From contig NZ_CP009428.1 in the NCBI RefSeq assembly GCF_000758725.1, positions 6,510,001 through 6,574,000 on the forward strand: a stretch of 64,000 nucleotides of DNA, in the 5' to 3' direction. The first letter of the stretch is position 1. Each line of letters begins with the position of its first letter. The DNA is from Paenibacillus odorifer (GTDB lineage: Bacteria > Bacillota > Bacilli > Paenibacillales > Paenibacillaceae). The notes below the pieces were generated by a model that saw only the letters and a program-made list of their open reading frames with translations, searched no databases and was not told the origin of the DNA. Of the stretch, positions 9,592 through 17,469 are shown one piece after another. A program made the position numbers and the translations under genes.

Positions 9592-10824
9592 TTAGGAATT
9601 GGTGTTTCCCCGTCTGACCAACAGAAAATAAGACAGAATAGAGAGAACACCCGTACAGGCAATCACAATCGCCATCGGAAGTGCTGAGTCTACGCCCCCA
9701 AGGCCCACAAGCGGTGCTACACAGCTACCAAGCAGCAACGGTAACAGTCCGATTAAAGCCGAAGCACTGCCTGCGGCTTCTCCTTGGTCCTGCATTGCAA
9801 GTGAGAAGCTGGTTGCTCCGACAATCCCCACACTGGAGACAACGGCGAACAGACAGATTAGAATAGGGATCAGCCCTCCCCCTACCAGGATCGTAAGCAG
9901 CAGCAAGACGCCCCCCGTTGTACAGAGCAGCAACCCGCTAAGCAGTAGCTTCGTCTCACTCACCTTACCAGCTAGTCTGCCGGCGATTTGACCTGTAATA
10001 ATAATCCCAATCCCGTTCACAGCAAAGATCAAACTGTATACCTGCGGAGTAACCGCAAAAATATTTTGCAAAACAAAAGATGACCCTGAGATATAAGCGA
10101 ACATAGACGCTGTAACAAAACCTTGGGACAAGGCATAACCCATAAACTTGCGGTTGCCAAGTAACACCTTAAAGGTAAGCAGAGTACCCTTCAACCCGCT
10201 CTTGGAGCGCCGCTCCTTCGGCAATGTCTCAGGCAAGCGCAGGAGAATCGTCAAGCAGAAGATAATTCCGGCAGCAAATAATACGAGGAATATCCCCTGC
10301 CATGTAGTCACTCTTAAGAGCTGTCCTCCAATGACTGGAGCCAAAATCGGACCCAGACCATTAACAATCATCAATAAAGAGAAAAATTTCGTTAGTTCAG
10401 AGCCACTATACAGATCACGCACAGCCGCCCTAGAGACAACTACACCCACTGAACCAGCAAGACCTTGAATAAACCGCAAAACAATTAAAAGTCCAATCGA
10501 AGGACTAAAAGCACATAGCACTGAGGAAACGGCATAGATGAACATCCCTATAAGCAGTGGACGGCGACGTCCATATACATCACTCAGTGGTCCAGCTACT
10601 AACTGACCTGAGGCCAGTCCCAATAAAAAGAAGGTGAGACTTAGCTGCACCAAAGCAGCCGTCGTACCGAAATCGTCGACAAGTGTAGGCAGCGCCGGCA
10701 AATACATATCAATCGATAACGGCCCAATGGTTGTAATGGAGCCCAGAATAACAGCAAGTTGCAATCTCTGCTTCCTAGAGGGTCCATCTACAGCAAGTTT
10801 ATTAGCATTTTGCATTCCAATCAT
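9592..10824 (-). CDS. MFS drug exporter, Bcr/CflA family
   Basis: A 410-residue, 12-helix major facilitator. The loop 2-3 motif GPLSDVYGRRRPLL and the motif C-like glycine-rich helix fit drug:H+ antiporters of the Bcr/CflA type (bicyclomycin, chloramphenicol and similar substrates in known members). AAGG precedes ATG 10824; a second ATG nine bases downstream is possible. It is flanked by unrelated genes, so the substrate cannot be inferred from context. Confidence 0.88.
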   Translation of the reverse strand: MIGMQNANKLAVDGPSRKQRLQLAVILGSITTIGPLSIDMYLPALPTLVDDFGTTAALVQLSLTFFLLGLASGQLVAGPLSDVYGRRRPLLIGMFIYAVSSVLCAFSPSIGLLIVLRFIQGLAGSVGVVVSRAAVRDLYSGSELTKFFSLLMIVNGLGPILAPVIGGQLLRVTTWQGIFLVLFAAGIIFCLTILLRLPETLPKERRSKSGLKGTLLTFKVLLGNRKFMGYALSQGFVTASMFAYISGSSFVLQNIFAVTPQVYSLIFAVNGIGIIITGQIAGRLAGKVSETKLLLSGLLLCTTGGVLLLLTILVGGGLIPILICLFAVVSSVGIVGATSFSLAMQDQGEAAGSASALIGLLPLLLGSCVAPLVGLGGVDSALPMAIVIACTGVLSILSYFLLVRRGNTNS

Positions 10825-10947
10825 GATCCTTACGTCAACCTTTCTAAAGCAACCCGGGGGCCTTTTTTTGTATTCTTCATACTAACGTAAAGGAACTCAA
10901 ATGATCAATCCTTTTATAAGACCTCATTCGGGGCTAATAACTTAAAA

Positions 10948-10969
10948 ATAACCGCCAAAAGGCGGTTAT
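10948..10969 (-). terminator. Terminator of the mhq operon
   Basis: ATAACCGCC-AAAA-GGCGGTTAT, a perfect 9-bp stem followed on the minus strand by a T-rich run. It lies eleven bases after the mhqD stop. Confidence 0.88.
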
Positions 10970-10979
10970 CCTAATTGTT

Positions 10980-11600
10980 TTATTCATTTTGAGATGTACT
11001 AAACCCCTGTAGCCAATCTTTGGCGGCTTCGGCTTCCGCCATACTCAAGCGGTGACCTTGGTTGCCCCAATGGGTTGTAACCTCAGCGCCTGCTTTCTGC
11101 AGAATCCCCTCTAGCTCCTGAGTTTCCGTAGATGTTATTAGCGGATCATTCGTACCTGCCCCAATAAAGATAGACACCCCTTCAAGAGAAGGAAGCTCCA
11201 CATTGCGTAATGGCACCATCGGATGCAACAGCACTGCCGCGCGGAAAATGTCCTTATAATGAAACAAAAGGCTACCAGCAATGTTTGCACCGTTAGAGTA
11301 ACCAACCGCTACCAGATTGTTGGCATCAAACCCGTATTTTTCTGACGCTTCATCCAGAAATTTCTTAATCTCATGGGTACGGAAAACTAAGTCCGCTTCA
11401 TCGAACACTCCTTCTGCCAGCCGACGGAAGAATCGTGGCATGCCATTCTCCAGCACATTGCCCCGTATACCTAGCACCGATGAATCTGGGGATAACATCT
11501 CAGCCAGCGGCAGCAAATCCTGCTCATTACCACCTGTACCATGAAACAACACTAACGTAGGTTTAGTTATATCTTTACCTTTACGGAATACATGAATCAT
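10980..11600 (-). CDS. mhqD: MhqD-like carboxylesterase (alpha/beta hydrolase)
   Basis: Cytosolic serine hydrolase of the phospholipase/carboxylesterase family, 206 residues. The nucleophile elbow GYSNG, an Asp in GTNDPLI and a His in NQGHRLS form the expected triad, and HGTGGN forms the oxyanion segment. Its ATG overlaps the stop of the dioxygenase gene by four bases. In Bacillus subtilis the MhqR-controlled genes pair such a hydrolase (MhqD) with a ring-cleaving dioxygenase and a DoxX protein; the same trio is found here. The hydrolase may act on ring-fission or conjugated products, but no reaction is proven for it. Confidence 0.85.
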   Translation of the reverse strand: MIHVFRKGKDITKPTLVLFHGTGGNEQDLLPLAEMLSPDSSVLGIRGNVLENGMPRFFRRLAEGVFDEADLVFRTHEIKKFLDEASEKYGFDANNLVAVGYSNGANIAGSLLFHYKDIFRAAVLLHPMVPLRNVELPSLEGVSIFIGAGTNDPLITSTETQELEGILQKAGAEVTTHWGNQGHRLSMAEAEAAKDWLQGFSTSQNE

Positions 11601-12547
11601 CCCTGCTTCACCTCAATTTCTCTTACTTGAATAGGCGTTAAGTTTTCTTCGATGGCCGCGCGATGCGGCTCAAACCAGGACGGCAGCATCAACTTTTCAC
11701 CCAACGCATCTGGGGCTTCATCACGGGCAAAACCCGGAGGATCTGTAGCGATCTCGAACAGGATTCCTCCTCTTTCACGGAAATAGATCGCATTAAAATA
11801 CTGACGGTCTTGAACGGGTGTAGGTCTATGCCCATGACTCTGTACATGGCGCGACCATTCCAGTTGCTCTGCATCATCCTTTGCCCGCCACGCGATGTGA
11901 TGAACTGTCCCTGCACCTCCCGCTCCGAGCGGAACGGGTGATGTCTTCAAATCAATAATATTACCTAGCTCCCCATTGGTTCTATAGCGAGTATATCCAT
12001 CTCCGTCAGCAATATGTTCCATACCCAGCGTATGAACAAGTGTCTCAGCTGTTTGCAACGGATTGCTGCTATACAGCACAGCCCCGCCAAAACCTTTGAT
12101 CGCGTATTTAGTAGGAATCCCACCAAAGGACCACTTACTGAGCGGGCCTTCCTCACGTTCCACCAGTTCAATCCGCAGACCGTCGTAATCGGCAAAAGCT
12201 AAATAGGGTTCCGAGATCCGACTTCCTTTTGTAACCGAAATTCCGTATTCAGCAAGGCGTTGTTCCCAGAATTGCAGAGCACCAACCGGCACTGCGTAGA
12301 TCGTTACGCCAACTTGACCACTGCCGATTCTGCCTCTACGCCCTACAGGTGAAGGGAAAAATGTAATAATCGTTCCCGGAGCACCCTGCTCATTCCCAAA
12401 GTATAAATGATAGACCTCTGGAGCATCAAAATTAATCGTTTTTTTCACGAGCCGTAGGCCCAGAATCCCGGCGTAGAAATCAACATTGCGCTGAGCGTCT
12501 CCGACAAAAGCTGTAATATGGTGTATTCCTGCAGTTTGAAGTGTCAT
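11597..12547 (-). CDS. mhqO: MhqO-like ring-cleaving dioxygenase (VOC fold)
   Basis: A 316-residue protein of two glyoxalase/VOC modules. The first starts at residue 7 with GIHHITAFVGD and the second begins near residue 150. Metal-binding His (HHIT, TVHHIAW) and Glu (ILFEIATDPPGF) positions of extradiol-type dioxygenases are present. Family members MhqO/MhqA/MhqE protect Bacillus from hydroquinones and catechols. It is the middle gene of the mhqP-mhqO-mhqD transcript; 17 bases separate it from mhqP and it overlaps mhqD. Confidence 0.9.
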   Translation of the reverse strand: MTLQTAGIHHITAFVGDAQRNVDFYAGILGLRLVKKTINFDAPEVYHLYFGNEQGAPGTIITFFPSPVGRRGRIGSGQVGVTIYAVPVGALQFWEQRLAEYGISVTKGSRISEPYLAFADYDGLRIELVEREEGPLSKWSFGGIPTKYAIKGFGGAVLYSSNPLQTAETLVHTLGMEHIADGDGYTRYRTNGELGNIIDLKTSPVPLGAGGAGTVHHIAWRAKDDAEQLEWSRHVQSHGHRPTPVQDRQYFNAIYFRERGGILFEIATDPPGFARDEAPDALGEKLMLPSWFEPHRAAIEENLTPIQVREIEVKQG

Positions 12548-12564
12548 TATTATAAACTCCCTTC

Positions 12565-12966
12565 TTAGTTAAAAAACAATGCATCTAGAGAAATCGAACC
12601 TGGTCCCGTAAGCGCCACACCTACCGCAAATACCAGAACCGTGAGCGGAAACTCAATCCCGTTCGAAGTGGACCAGAAACCATTTGGAGCATGAACCTTA
12701 ACGATTGCCCCCAGCATCGTGGCAGCGATCAACACCGCTGCAACAGGCGTTAACAGTCCTGCCGCGAACATAAATCCGCCCACCAGCTCCATAATCCCTG
12801 CTAAAATCGCCATAGTCACACCCGGTTTGATTCCGATGGACTCCATCCAGCCTCCCGTACCCTTCGGACCGTAACCTCCGAACCATCCAAATAGCTTTTG
12901 TGCACCATGTCCTATAAACGCAAGTCCAATCACCAATCTCATTAATAACAGTCCTACACTTATCAT
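12565..12966 (-). CDS. mhqP: MhqP-like DoxX family membrane protein
   Basis: A 133-residue protein with four hydrophobic segments and the DoxX start pattern LLLMRLVIGLAFIGHGAQKLFGWFGG (given here only for its GHGAQKLF core). DoxX/MhqP proteins are linked to quinone and thiol stress; the mechanism is not known. It is the first gene of the operon, with GGGGAATG ahead of ATG 12966 and a promoter/operator immediately upstream at 12995-13023. Confidence 0.9.
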   Translation of the reverse strand: MISVGLLLMRLVIGLAFIGHGAQKLFGWFGGYGPKGTGGWMESIGIKPGVTMAILAGIMELVGGFMFAAGLLTPVAAVLIAATMLGAIVKVHAPNGFWSTSNGIEFPLTVLVFAVGVALTGPGSISLDALFFN

Positions 12967-12994
12967 TTTTACATTCCCCTATTCCTTTGATTTA

Positions 12995-13023
12995 ATTATC
13001 TTAATGTTAAGATATTGGGTAAA
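12995..13023 (-). promoter_or_regulatory. mhqPOD promoter with MhqR-type operator
   Basis: On the minus strand: -35 TTTACC (13018-13023), a 17-base spacer, -10 GATAAT (12995-13000). The perfect 8-2-8 dyad TATCTTAATGTTAAGATA (12997-13014) covers most of the spacer and the -10, so a bound repressor would block RNA polymerase. The same dyad, with one change per arm at most, lies at the promoter of the MarR gene at 14127. Confidence 0.82.
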
Positions 13024-13068
13024 AAAGAGCGCCCGGCGAACCGGAATAACCTATGGGCTGCTCTCCTC
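13024..13068 (-). terminator. Terminator of the metallopeptidase gene
   Basis: Minus-strand stem GAGAGCAGCCC with partner GGGCGCTCTTTTTT enclosing an inner CCGG hairpin. The T-tract runs directly into the mhqP -35 box, so termination and mhq initiation are packed back to back. Confidence 0.8.
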
Positions 13069-13081
13069 TTCCCTCTTCTAT

Positions 13082-13930
13082 CTACAACTCGGAGGCGTTA
13101 AACGTATCGCCGCCCTTAATCGTACCCGAGTTAAAACCTTTGTAGAACCAGCGCTTTCTCTGCTCTGAGGTACCGTGAGTGAAACTATCCGGCACTGCAT
13201 AGCCCTGAGCCTGCTTCTGAATCGTATCATCGCCGACGGCGCTTGCAGCTGCCAGAGCTTCCTCTAAGTCGCCTTCCTCCAGCAGATTCATACCCTGAGC
13301 ATGATTGGCCCAGACACCGGCGAAATAATCAGCCTGCAGCTCAAAACGAACCTGATATTTGTTGTACTCCTTCTCACTCAACGTCTGACGAAGGGAATCG
13401 AGCTGTTTCGAGGTGCCTAGTAATGTCTGTACATGATGTCCAACCTCATGGGCAATAACATAAGCCATGGCGAAGTCGCCCGGCGCATGGAAGCGTTGCT
13501 GCAACTCATCATAAAAGCTCAGATCAATATATAGTTTGGCGTCACCCGGACAGTAGAACGGACCGACTGCCGAGGTCGCTGTTCCGCAAGCAGAGTCTAC
13601 ACTCCCACTGTATAGCACTAAGGTGGGGTCCGTATAGGTCATTCCCTGCTGCTGAAAAATCTCACCCCAAACCTCCTCTGTGTCGGCAAGAACTACCGAT
13701 ACAAACTCCGCAAGCTCTTGCTCCTCTGCGGTCTGTTCATAAGGGGCCGTTGAACTGGAGCCTGTGGAAGTCAAACTTCCCAGGATATCCCCGGCATTGC
13801 CTCCACTGAGTAACGTGATGACCAGGACAAGGATAATTCCTCCGATCCCGCCACCAATCATCTTGCCGCCGCCGCTCATGCCTCTGCGGTCCTCCACGTT
13901 CGAACTCCCTCTTCTTCCCTGCCATTTCAT
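13082..13930 (-). CDS. Membrane-anchored neutral zinc metallopeptidase (YpfJ-like)
   Basis: A 282-residue protein of the PF04228 family. After a 25-residue Arg/Gly-rich cytosolic start there is one membrane segment (about residues 28-45), a Ser/Thr linker and an extracytoplasmic domain. HEVGHH is the zinc-binding HExxH site; a downstream Glu/Asp in ELQADYFAG is the likely third ligand region. The frame opens at TTG 13936, but ATG 13930 has GGGGGC six bases upstream and is preferred. Its substrate is unknown. It sits between the mhq operon and its regulator gene on the same strand but has its own terminator, so co-regulation is not shown. Confidence 0.85.
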   Translation of the reverse strand: MKWQGRRGSSNVEDRRGMSGGGKMIGGGIGGIILVLVITLLSGGNAGDILGSLTSTGSSSTAPYEQTAEEQELAEFVSVVLADTEEVWGEIFQQQGMTYTDPTLVLYSGSVDSACGTATSAVGPFYCPGDAKLYIDLSFYDELQQRFHAPGDFAMAYVIAHEVGHHVQTLLGTSKQLDSLRQTLSEKEYNKYQVRFELQADYFAGVWANHAQGMNLLEEGDLEEALAAASAVGDDTIQKQAQGYAVPDSFTHGTSEQRKRWFYKGFNSGTIKGGDTFNASEL

Positions 13931-14126
13931 GGCCAAGCCCCCAGTCGAAATATCAGGTAATCTTAAGTAAATGGCTACCTGGCTTCGTTAAGTTAAATAT
14001 CTTATTAGTGATATACCCAAAAAAGCAGGGTTTCACTTATACTTACTGGAGTTGGGAGAATGAGGATGGAGCCGAACTACTTCCAACCTTATAGAGGCGC
14101 CTAGTTATTCGTCATGTTCGCAGCGC

Positions 14127-14597
14127 CTACACACCTTTGCCAAGCTTTTTCATTAATTCGATAGCCTGGACTTTCTCTTCCTTATCTAATCCACCCATCA
14201 AATCATGAATTGAGGCTACATGACGAGGGAAAATCTCATCAAACAGTTCACGGCCTGCATCCGTAATCTCCGCATAAGTAACGCGGCGATCCTCGCTACA
14301 GGGTACACGTTTCAGCAGTCCCTTTTTCTCCAACTTGTCGATATTATAGGTAATGCTTCCGCTCGTAACGAGAATTTTCTCCCCGATCTGTTGCAGCGGA
14401 ATCCGCGTTCTATGGTAAAGTACTTCAAGCACCATGAATTCAGCCGAAGCCAAGCCATAACTCTTCATATCCTTCACCGCATGATCCATTAGGCTCTTAT
14501 AAGCCTTAGATAAGACTACGAACAATTTCAGTGAGGCGGCTTGTTCTTCGTCAGGTGCACTCTCTGTATTACGCAGATTTACTTGTTTATCACTCAT
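14127..14597 (-). CDS. mhqR: MarR family repressor, MhqR-like
   Basis: A 156-residue winged-helix regulator. The recognition region lies in the segment LQQIGEKILVTSGSITYNIDKLEKKG (core VTSGSITYNIDKLE) and the wing in RRVTYAEITDAG. In B. subtilis MhqR represses mhqNOP, mhqED and azoR2 and is relieved by quinones. Here the gene carries an 18-bp dyad directly after its -10 and the mhqP promoter carries the same dyad, which supports the assignment better than homology alone. The start is ATG 14597 behind GGAGGTGG; the longer frame to 14633 has no ribosome site. No conserved Cys switch is evident, so the inducer mechanism is open. Confidence 0.85.
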   Translation of the reverse strand: MSDKQVNLRNTESAPDEEQAASLKLFVVLSKAYKSLMDHAVKDMKSYGLASAEFMVLEVLYHRTRIPLQQIGEKILVTSGSITYNIDKLEKKGLLKRVPCSEDRRVTYAEITDAGRELFDEIFPRHVASIHDLMGGLDKEEKVQAIELMKKLGKGV

Positions 14598-14658
14598 CAA
14601 TTCCACCTCCACTTCAATCAAACTTGTATTCAATCCATTTATTTGTCTTTACATTAAA

Positions 14659-14705
14659 TATCTTTAAGTTAAGATAACTATACGACTTCCCATCCTCCTT
14701 GTCAA
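14659..14705 (-). promoter_or_regulatory. mhqR promoter with autoregulatory operator
   Basis: Minus strand: -35 TTGACA (14700-14705), exactly 17 bases, -10 TATAGT (14677-14682), then TATCTTAACTTAAAGATA (14659-14676) over the start point. The dyad matches the mhqP operator in the TATCTTAA/TTAAGATA arms. Position just after the -10 fits negative autoregulation. Confidence 0.85.
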
Positions 14706-14791
14706 CCTCATCGCTAAAAAAGTCACTTCCGTCTAGAGACCGGTAAGTTTCCTTTGACACTTTACAGGGAGTGATAAAAATCACCCCAAGT

Positions 14792-14820
14792 TTGACCTGA
14801 CCTATAAAAGGGCGTATTCT
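14792..14820 (+). promoter_or_regulatory. Promoter of mqnB-mqnD
   Basis: TTGACC, 17 bases, TATTCT: a good vegetative promoter 58 bases upstream of the mqnB ATG, which follows AAAGGAGG at an ideal distance. Confidence 0.7.
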
Positions 14821-14877
14821 TGTCTTTACGAATGACTCTTTAGTAAGCGATTTCAATACCCTAAAGGAGGCGACCTG

Positions 14878-15573
14878 ATGAGTTCGTTCAATCCAACCCC
14901 TACCGAAGAAGCTATGGAAGGGCAGGCTGGAGCACGACGCGTGCTGATCGTGACAGCCGTAGACGCGGAGCGTGACGCGGTCCTGCGCGGCCTGCAAGGC
15001 AGCGACAGGTTCCATGTTATCGCTGCCGGCGCAGGGCCGGCAGCGGCGGCGGCGGGAACCGCTGCGGCACTCGCAGCCGGTTCTTACGGCTGCGTATTGA
15101 GCGTCGGGATCGGCGGCGGATTCCCGGGGCTGGCACCTTTAGGCTCGCTGGTTGTAGCCAGCGAGATGATTGCCGCCGACCTCGGGGCCGAGACGCCGGA
15201 GGGCTTCCGCAGCACTGCCGAGCTCGGCTTCGGCAGTGTGTCCGTGCCGGCTGACCGCGGCACGGTGCAAGCGATTTCGGCCGCGCTGACAGCGGCCGGG
15301 TTACCCGTAAGCACGGGCACCGTGCTTACGGTCTCGACGGCGACCGGCACCGCGGAGACGGCCGCCGCCCATCTCGCGCGGCATCCCCATGCCGTCGCGG
15401 AAGCGATGGAAGGCCACGGAGTCGCCGTGGCCGCCCAGGCGCTGGGGCTCCCGGTACTGGAGCTCCGCGCCATCTCGAACCCGGTCGGTCCCCGCGACCG
15501 GGCCGCATGGAAGATCGGTGATGCAATGGAAGCAATAACGGCGGCAGCCGCTATATTACTGGAGGTGCTGTAA
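14878..15573 (+). CDS. mqnB: Futalosine hydrolase
   Basis: Splits futalosine into hypoxanthine and dehypoxanthine futalosine in the futalosine route to menaquinone. It has the nucleoside-phosphorylase fold: VLSVGIGGGFPG, a glycine-rich substrate loop, and EGHGVAVAAQALGLPVLELRAISNPVG (core ALGLPVLELRAISNPVG), with Glu and Asp residues of the nucleosidase active site near the end (GDAMEAI). It is 231 residues, usual for the family. Its last base overlaps the ATG of mqnD in TAATG. The base composition is strikingly GC-rich compared with the genes around it (44 of 60 bases in 15001-15060). Confidence 0.92.
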   Translation: MSSFNPTPTEEAMEGQAGARRVLIVTAVDAERDAVLRGLQGSDRFHVIAAGAGPAAAAAGTAAALAAGSYGCVLSVGIGGGFPGLAPLGSLVVASEMIAADLGAETPEGFRSTAELGFGSVSVPADRGTVQAISAALTAAGLPVSTGTVLTVSTATGTAETAAAHLARHPHAVAEAMEGHGVAVAAQALGLPVLELRAISNPVGPRDRAAWKIGDAMEAITAAAAILLEVL

Positions 15574-16424
15574 TGACAACTGAGCTTAATATCGCTTTTT
15601 CCCCTTGCCCTAACGATACCTTTGTATTTCATGCCTGGGCGCACGGGCTTGTCCCGAATGCACCTAGGCTGAATGTAACCTATGCCGACATTGATATTAC
15701 CAATACGCTGGCCGCTGACGGAGAAGGACCAGAAGTCCTCAAAATCTCCTACGCTGCTCTGCCTTGGGTTCTGGAGCGGTACAAACTGCTGCCATGCGGC
15801 GGCGCTTTAGGTCGCGGCTGCGGCCCGCTGCTGCTTACAGCAAGTGGACCCCATGCGATCAAACGCCCAGAAAAGCTAGCCGGACGCCGGATTGCTGTGC
15901 CTAGCGAACGCTCTACGGCTTATTTGCTTTTCCGATTATGGGCAGCACAAAATGTAACTGGAGGCATCGGCGAAATAGTCGTAATGCCTTTCGATGAGAT
16001 TATGCCTGCCGTACGGGATGGCCATATCGATGCAGGGCTGGTAATTCACGAAGCCCGCTTCACTTACGCCTCGTATGGTCTTAATATGCTGACTGATTTA
16101 GGCAGCTGGTGGGAAAGCGATACCGGACTGCCCATTCCTCTCGGCGCTATCATTGCCCGCCGTGATTTAGATGCCGATGCTATCACCGGCTGGATTCGCA
16201 GCTCTCTTCAGTATGCGTGGGATCATCCAACGGATTCCAGAGACTATGTGCTTAGCCATGCTCAAGAGTTGGCTCCTGAAGTGGCTAAATCCCACATCGA
16301 TCTCTACGTGAATGACTTCTCGATGAATCTGGGTGATGACGGCTATGCCGCAATCTCTGCCCTGCTTGATCGTGCTGCGGCAGAAGGACTTGTGCCTGCA
16401 ATCGATCCAGCACTGCTTCGTTAA
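15573..16424 (+). CDS. mqnD: 1,4-dihydroxy-6-naphthoate synthase
   Basis: Converts cyclic dehypoxanthine futalosine to 1,4-dihydroxy-6-naphthoate in the futalosine menaquinone pathway. The family start FSPCPNDTFVFHAW, the segment SYAALPWVLERY and the GHIDAGLVIHEARFTY motif with its catalytic-region His are all present in 283 residues. It has a periplasmic-binding-protein fold but no signal peptide, as usual. It is translationally coupled to mqnB. mqnA, mqnC and mqnE are not in the window, so the pathway genes are dispersed or elsewhere. Confidence 0.94.
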   Translation: MTTELNIAFSPCPNDTFVFHAWAHGLVPNAPRLNVTYADIDITNTLAADGEGPEVLKISYAALPWVLERYKLLPCGGALGRGCGPLLLTASGPHAIKRPEKLAGRRIAVPSERSTAYLLFRLWAAQNVTGGIGEIVVMPFDEIMPAVRDGHIDAGLVIHEARFTYASYGLNMLTDLGSWWESDTGLPIPLGAIIARRDLDADAITGWIRSSLQYAWDHPTDSRDYVLSHAQELAPEVAKSHIDLYVNDFSMNLGDDGYAAISALLDRAAAEGLVPAIDPALLR

Positions 16425-16444
16425 CATTTACTAGATAGTTTAAC

Positions 16445-16490
16445 AATCCCCGGCTACACCTAAAAGGTGTTCTCCGGGGATTTTATTTAT
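16445..16490 (+). terminator. Terminator of mqnBD
   Basis: AATCCCCGG and CCGGGGATT form the outer stem with an inner ACACC/GGTGT stem, followed by TTTTATTTATT. Confidence 0.9.
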
Positions 16491-16581
16491 TCTACGTAAC
16501 ATTCCCAGCCAGCCATTATTTGGCTTATCGAACCAGTGATTATACAATAGACTATAAACATGATCTATGAGGGAGGATCAC

Positions 16582-17403
16582 ATGATACCTAAAAAAAACA
16601 GCAAACAAAACATCGACCGCTTTCTGGGCTTTCAAGATGAATATGACCGCTACCGTCCCGAAGCCCCTGTGATGATTATCAAATTGCTAACAGATTACTT
16701 GGGTACCACCCCTTCACTCGTCGCAGATATAGGCTGCGGTACGGGTTTGTCTACTTTTCTCTGGAACGATGCCGCAGACCGCGTAATCGGTATCGAACCC
16801 AATCCAGATATGTTGGGAAAAGCAATCGATAAACTTAGCAGATTAGAAGAACCCCAATCAATTACTTTTGTGCAAGGCTACTCTAACCAGCTTCCGCTTG
16901 CATCAGATAGTGTAGACATAGTTACCTGCTCACAATCATTCCACTGGATGGACCCTGAGAGTACACTGCAAGAAATCTCCCGGGTCTTAAAAAAAGGCGG
17001 AGTCTTTGCCGCCTACGATTGCGATTGGCCTTTATCTCTTCAGCAAAATGTAGAAGAACGATACAACCAACTGATCTCCAAAACAGAAGAATTGCTGGCT
17101 TCGCTTTTGCCTAATGAGGAGAGAGCATATAAATGGGACAAAGAAGGCCATTTGTCACAGATCAAAGCTAGTGGGGCCTTCTCTTTTGCCAGAGAAATCG
17201 TATTCCACAACCTAGAGTCCTGCGATGCCCAGCGATATATCGGTTTAACCCTAAGTCAAGGGGGAGTGCAAACCATAATGAAGCTAGACGCCACCTTGCT
17301 TGAACAAGACATCGCCGATTACACCGCCGCAGTTGAACAGCATTTTAAAGGCAGAACATTAGAGGTTCTGATCAGCTACCGCATGAGAATCGGCATCAAA
17401 TAA
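16582..17403 (+). CDS. Class I SAM-dependent methyltransferase
   Basis: A 273-residue cytosolic methyltransferase. SAM-binding motif I is VADIGCGTGLST, followed by an acidic end of beta-2 in VIGIEPNPDM and the post-I sequence CSQSFHWMDP typical of the Methyltransf_11 group. The substrate is unknown; TAM/UbiE-like members act on small metabolites. The frame opens at ATG 16567, but ATG 16582 follows GAGGGAGG at the right spacing. It is a single gene between two terminators. Confidence 0.85.
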   Translation: MIPKKNSKQNIDRFLGFQDEYDRYRPEAPVMIIKLLTDYLGTTPSLVADIGCGTGLSTFLWNDAADRVIGIEPNPDMLGKAIDKLSRLEEPQSITFVQGYSNQLPLASDSVDIVTCSQSFHWMDPESTLQEISRVLKKGGVFAAYDCDWPLSLQQNVEERYNQLISKTEELLASLLPNEERAYKWDKEGHLSQIKASGAFSFAREIVFHNLESCDAQRYIGLTLSQGGVQTIMKLDATLLEQDIADYTAAVEQHFKGRTLEVLISYRMRIGIK

Positions 17404-17418
17404 TCTTCGATCGCAACC

Positions 17419-17465
17419 AAAAAAACGCCCCGCCCCCTCATATGAGGAGTTCGGAGCGTTTTCTT
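17419..17465. terminator. Bidirectional terminator, methyltransferase / hydrolase
   Basis: AAAAACGC and GCGTTTTC bracket a stem containing CCTCATATGAGG. A-tract on one side and T-tract on the other, between convergent genes. Confidence 0.8.
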
Positions 17466-17469
17466 CTTT

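Noticed and set aside
13998..14015. TATCTTATTAGTGATATA as a third MhqR operator, upstream of the metallopeptidase
   Set aside because: The left arm fits but the right arm has several mismatches and the dyad is lost.
14614..15015. 133-codon minus-strand frame across the mhqR/mqnB intergenic region
   Set aside because: It overlaps a good promoter for mqnB and the MhqR operator, and its translation is not protein-like.
15084..15644. 186-codon minus-strand frame inside mqnB
   Set aside because: GC-rich genes leave long antisense frames. No ribosome site and Ala/Ser/Pro-biased composition mark it as a shadow.
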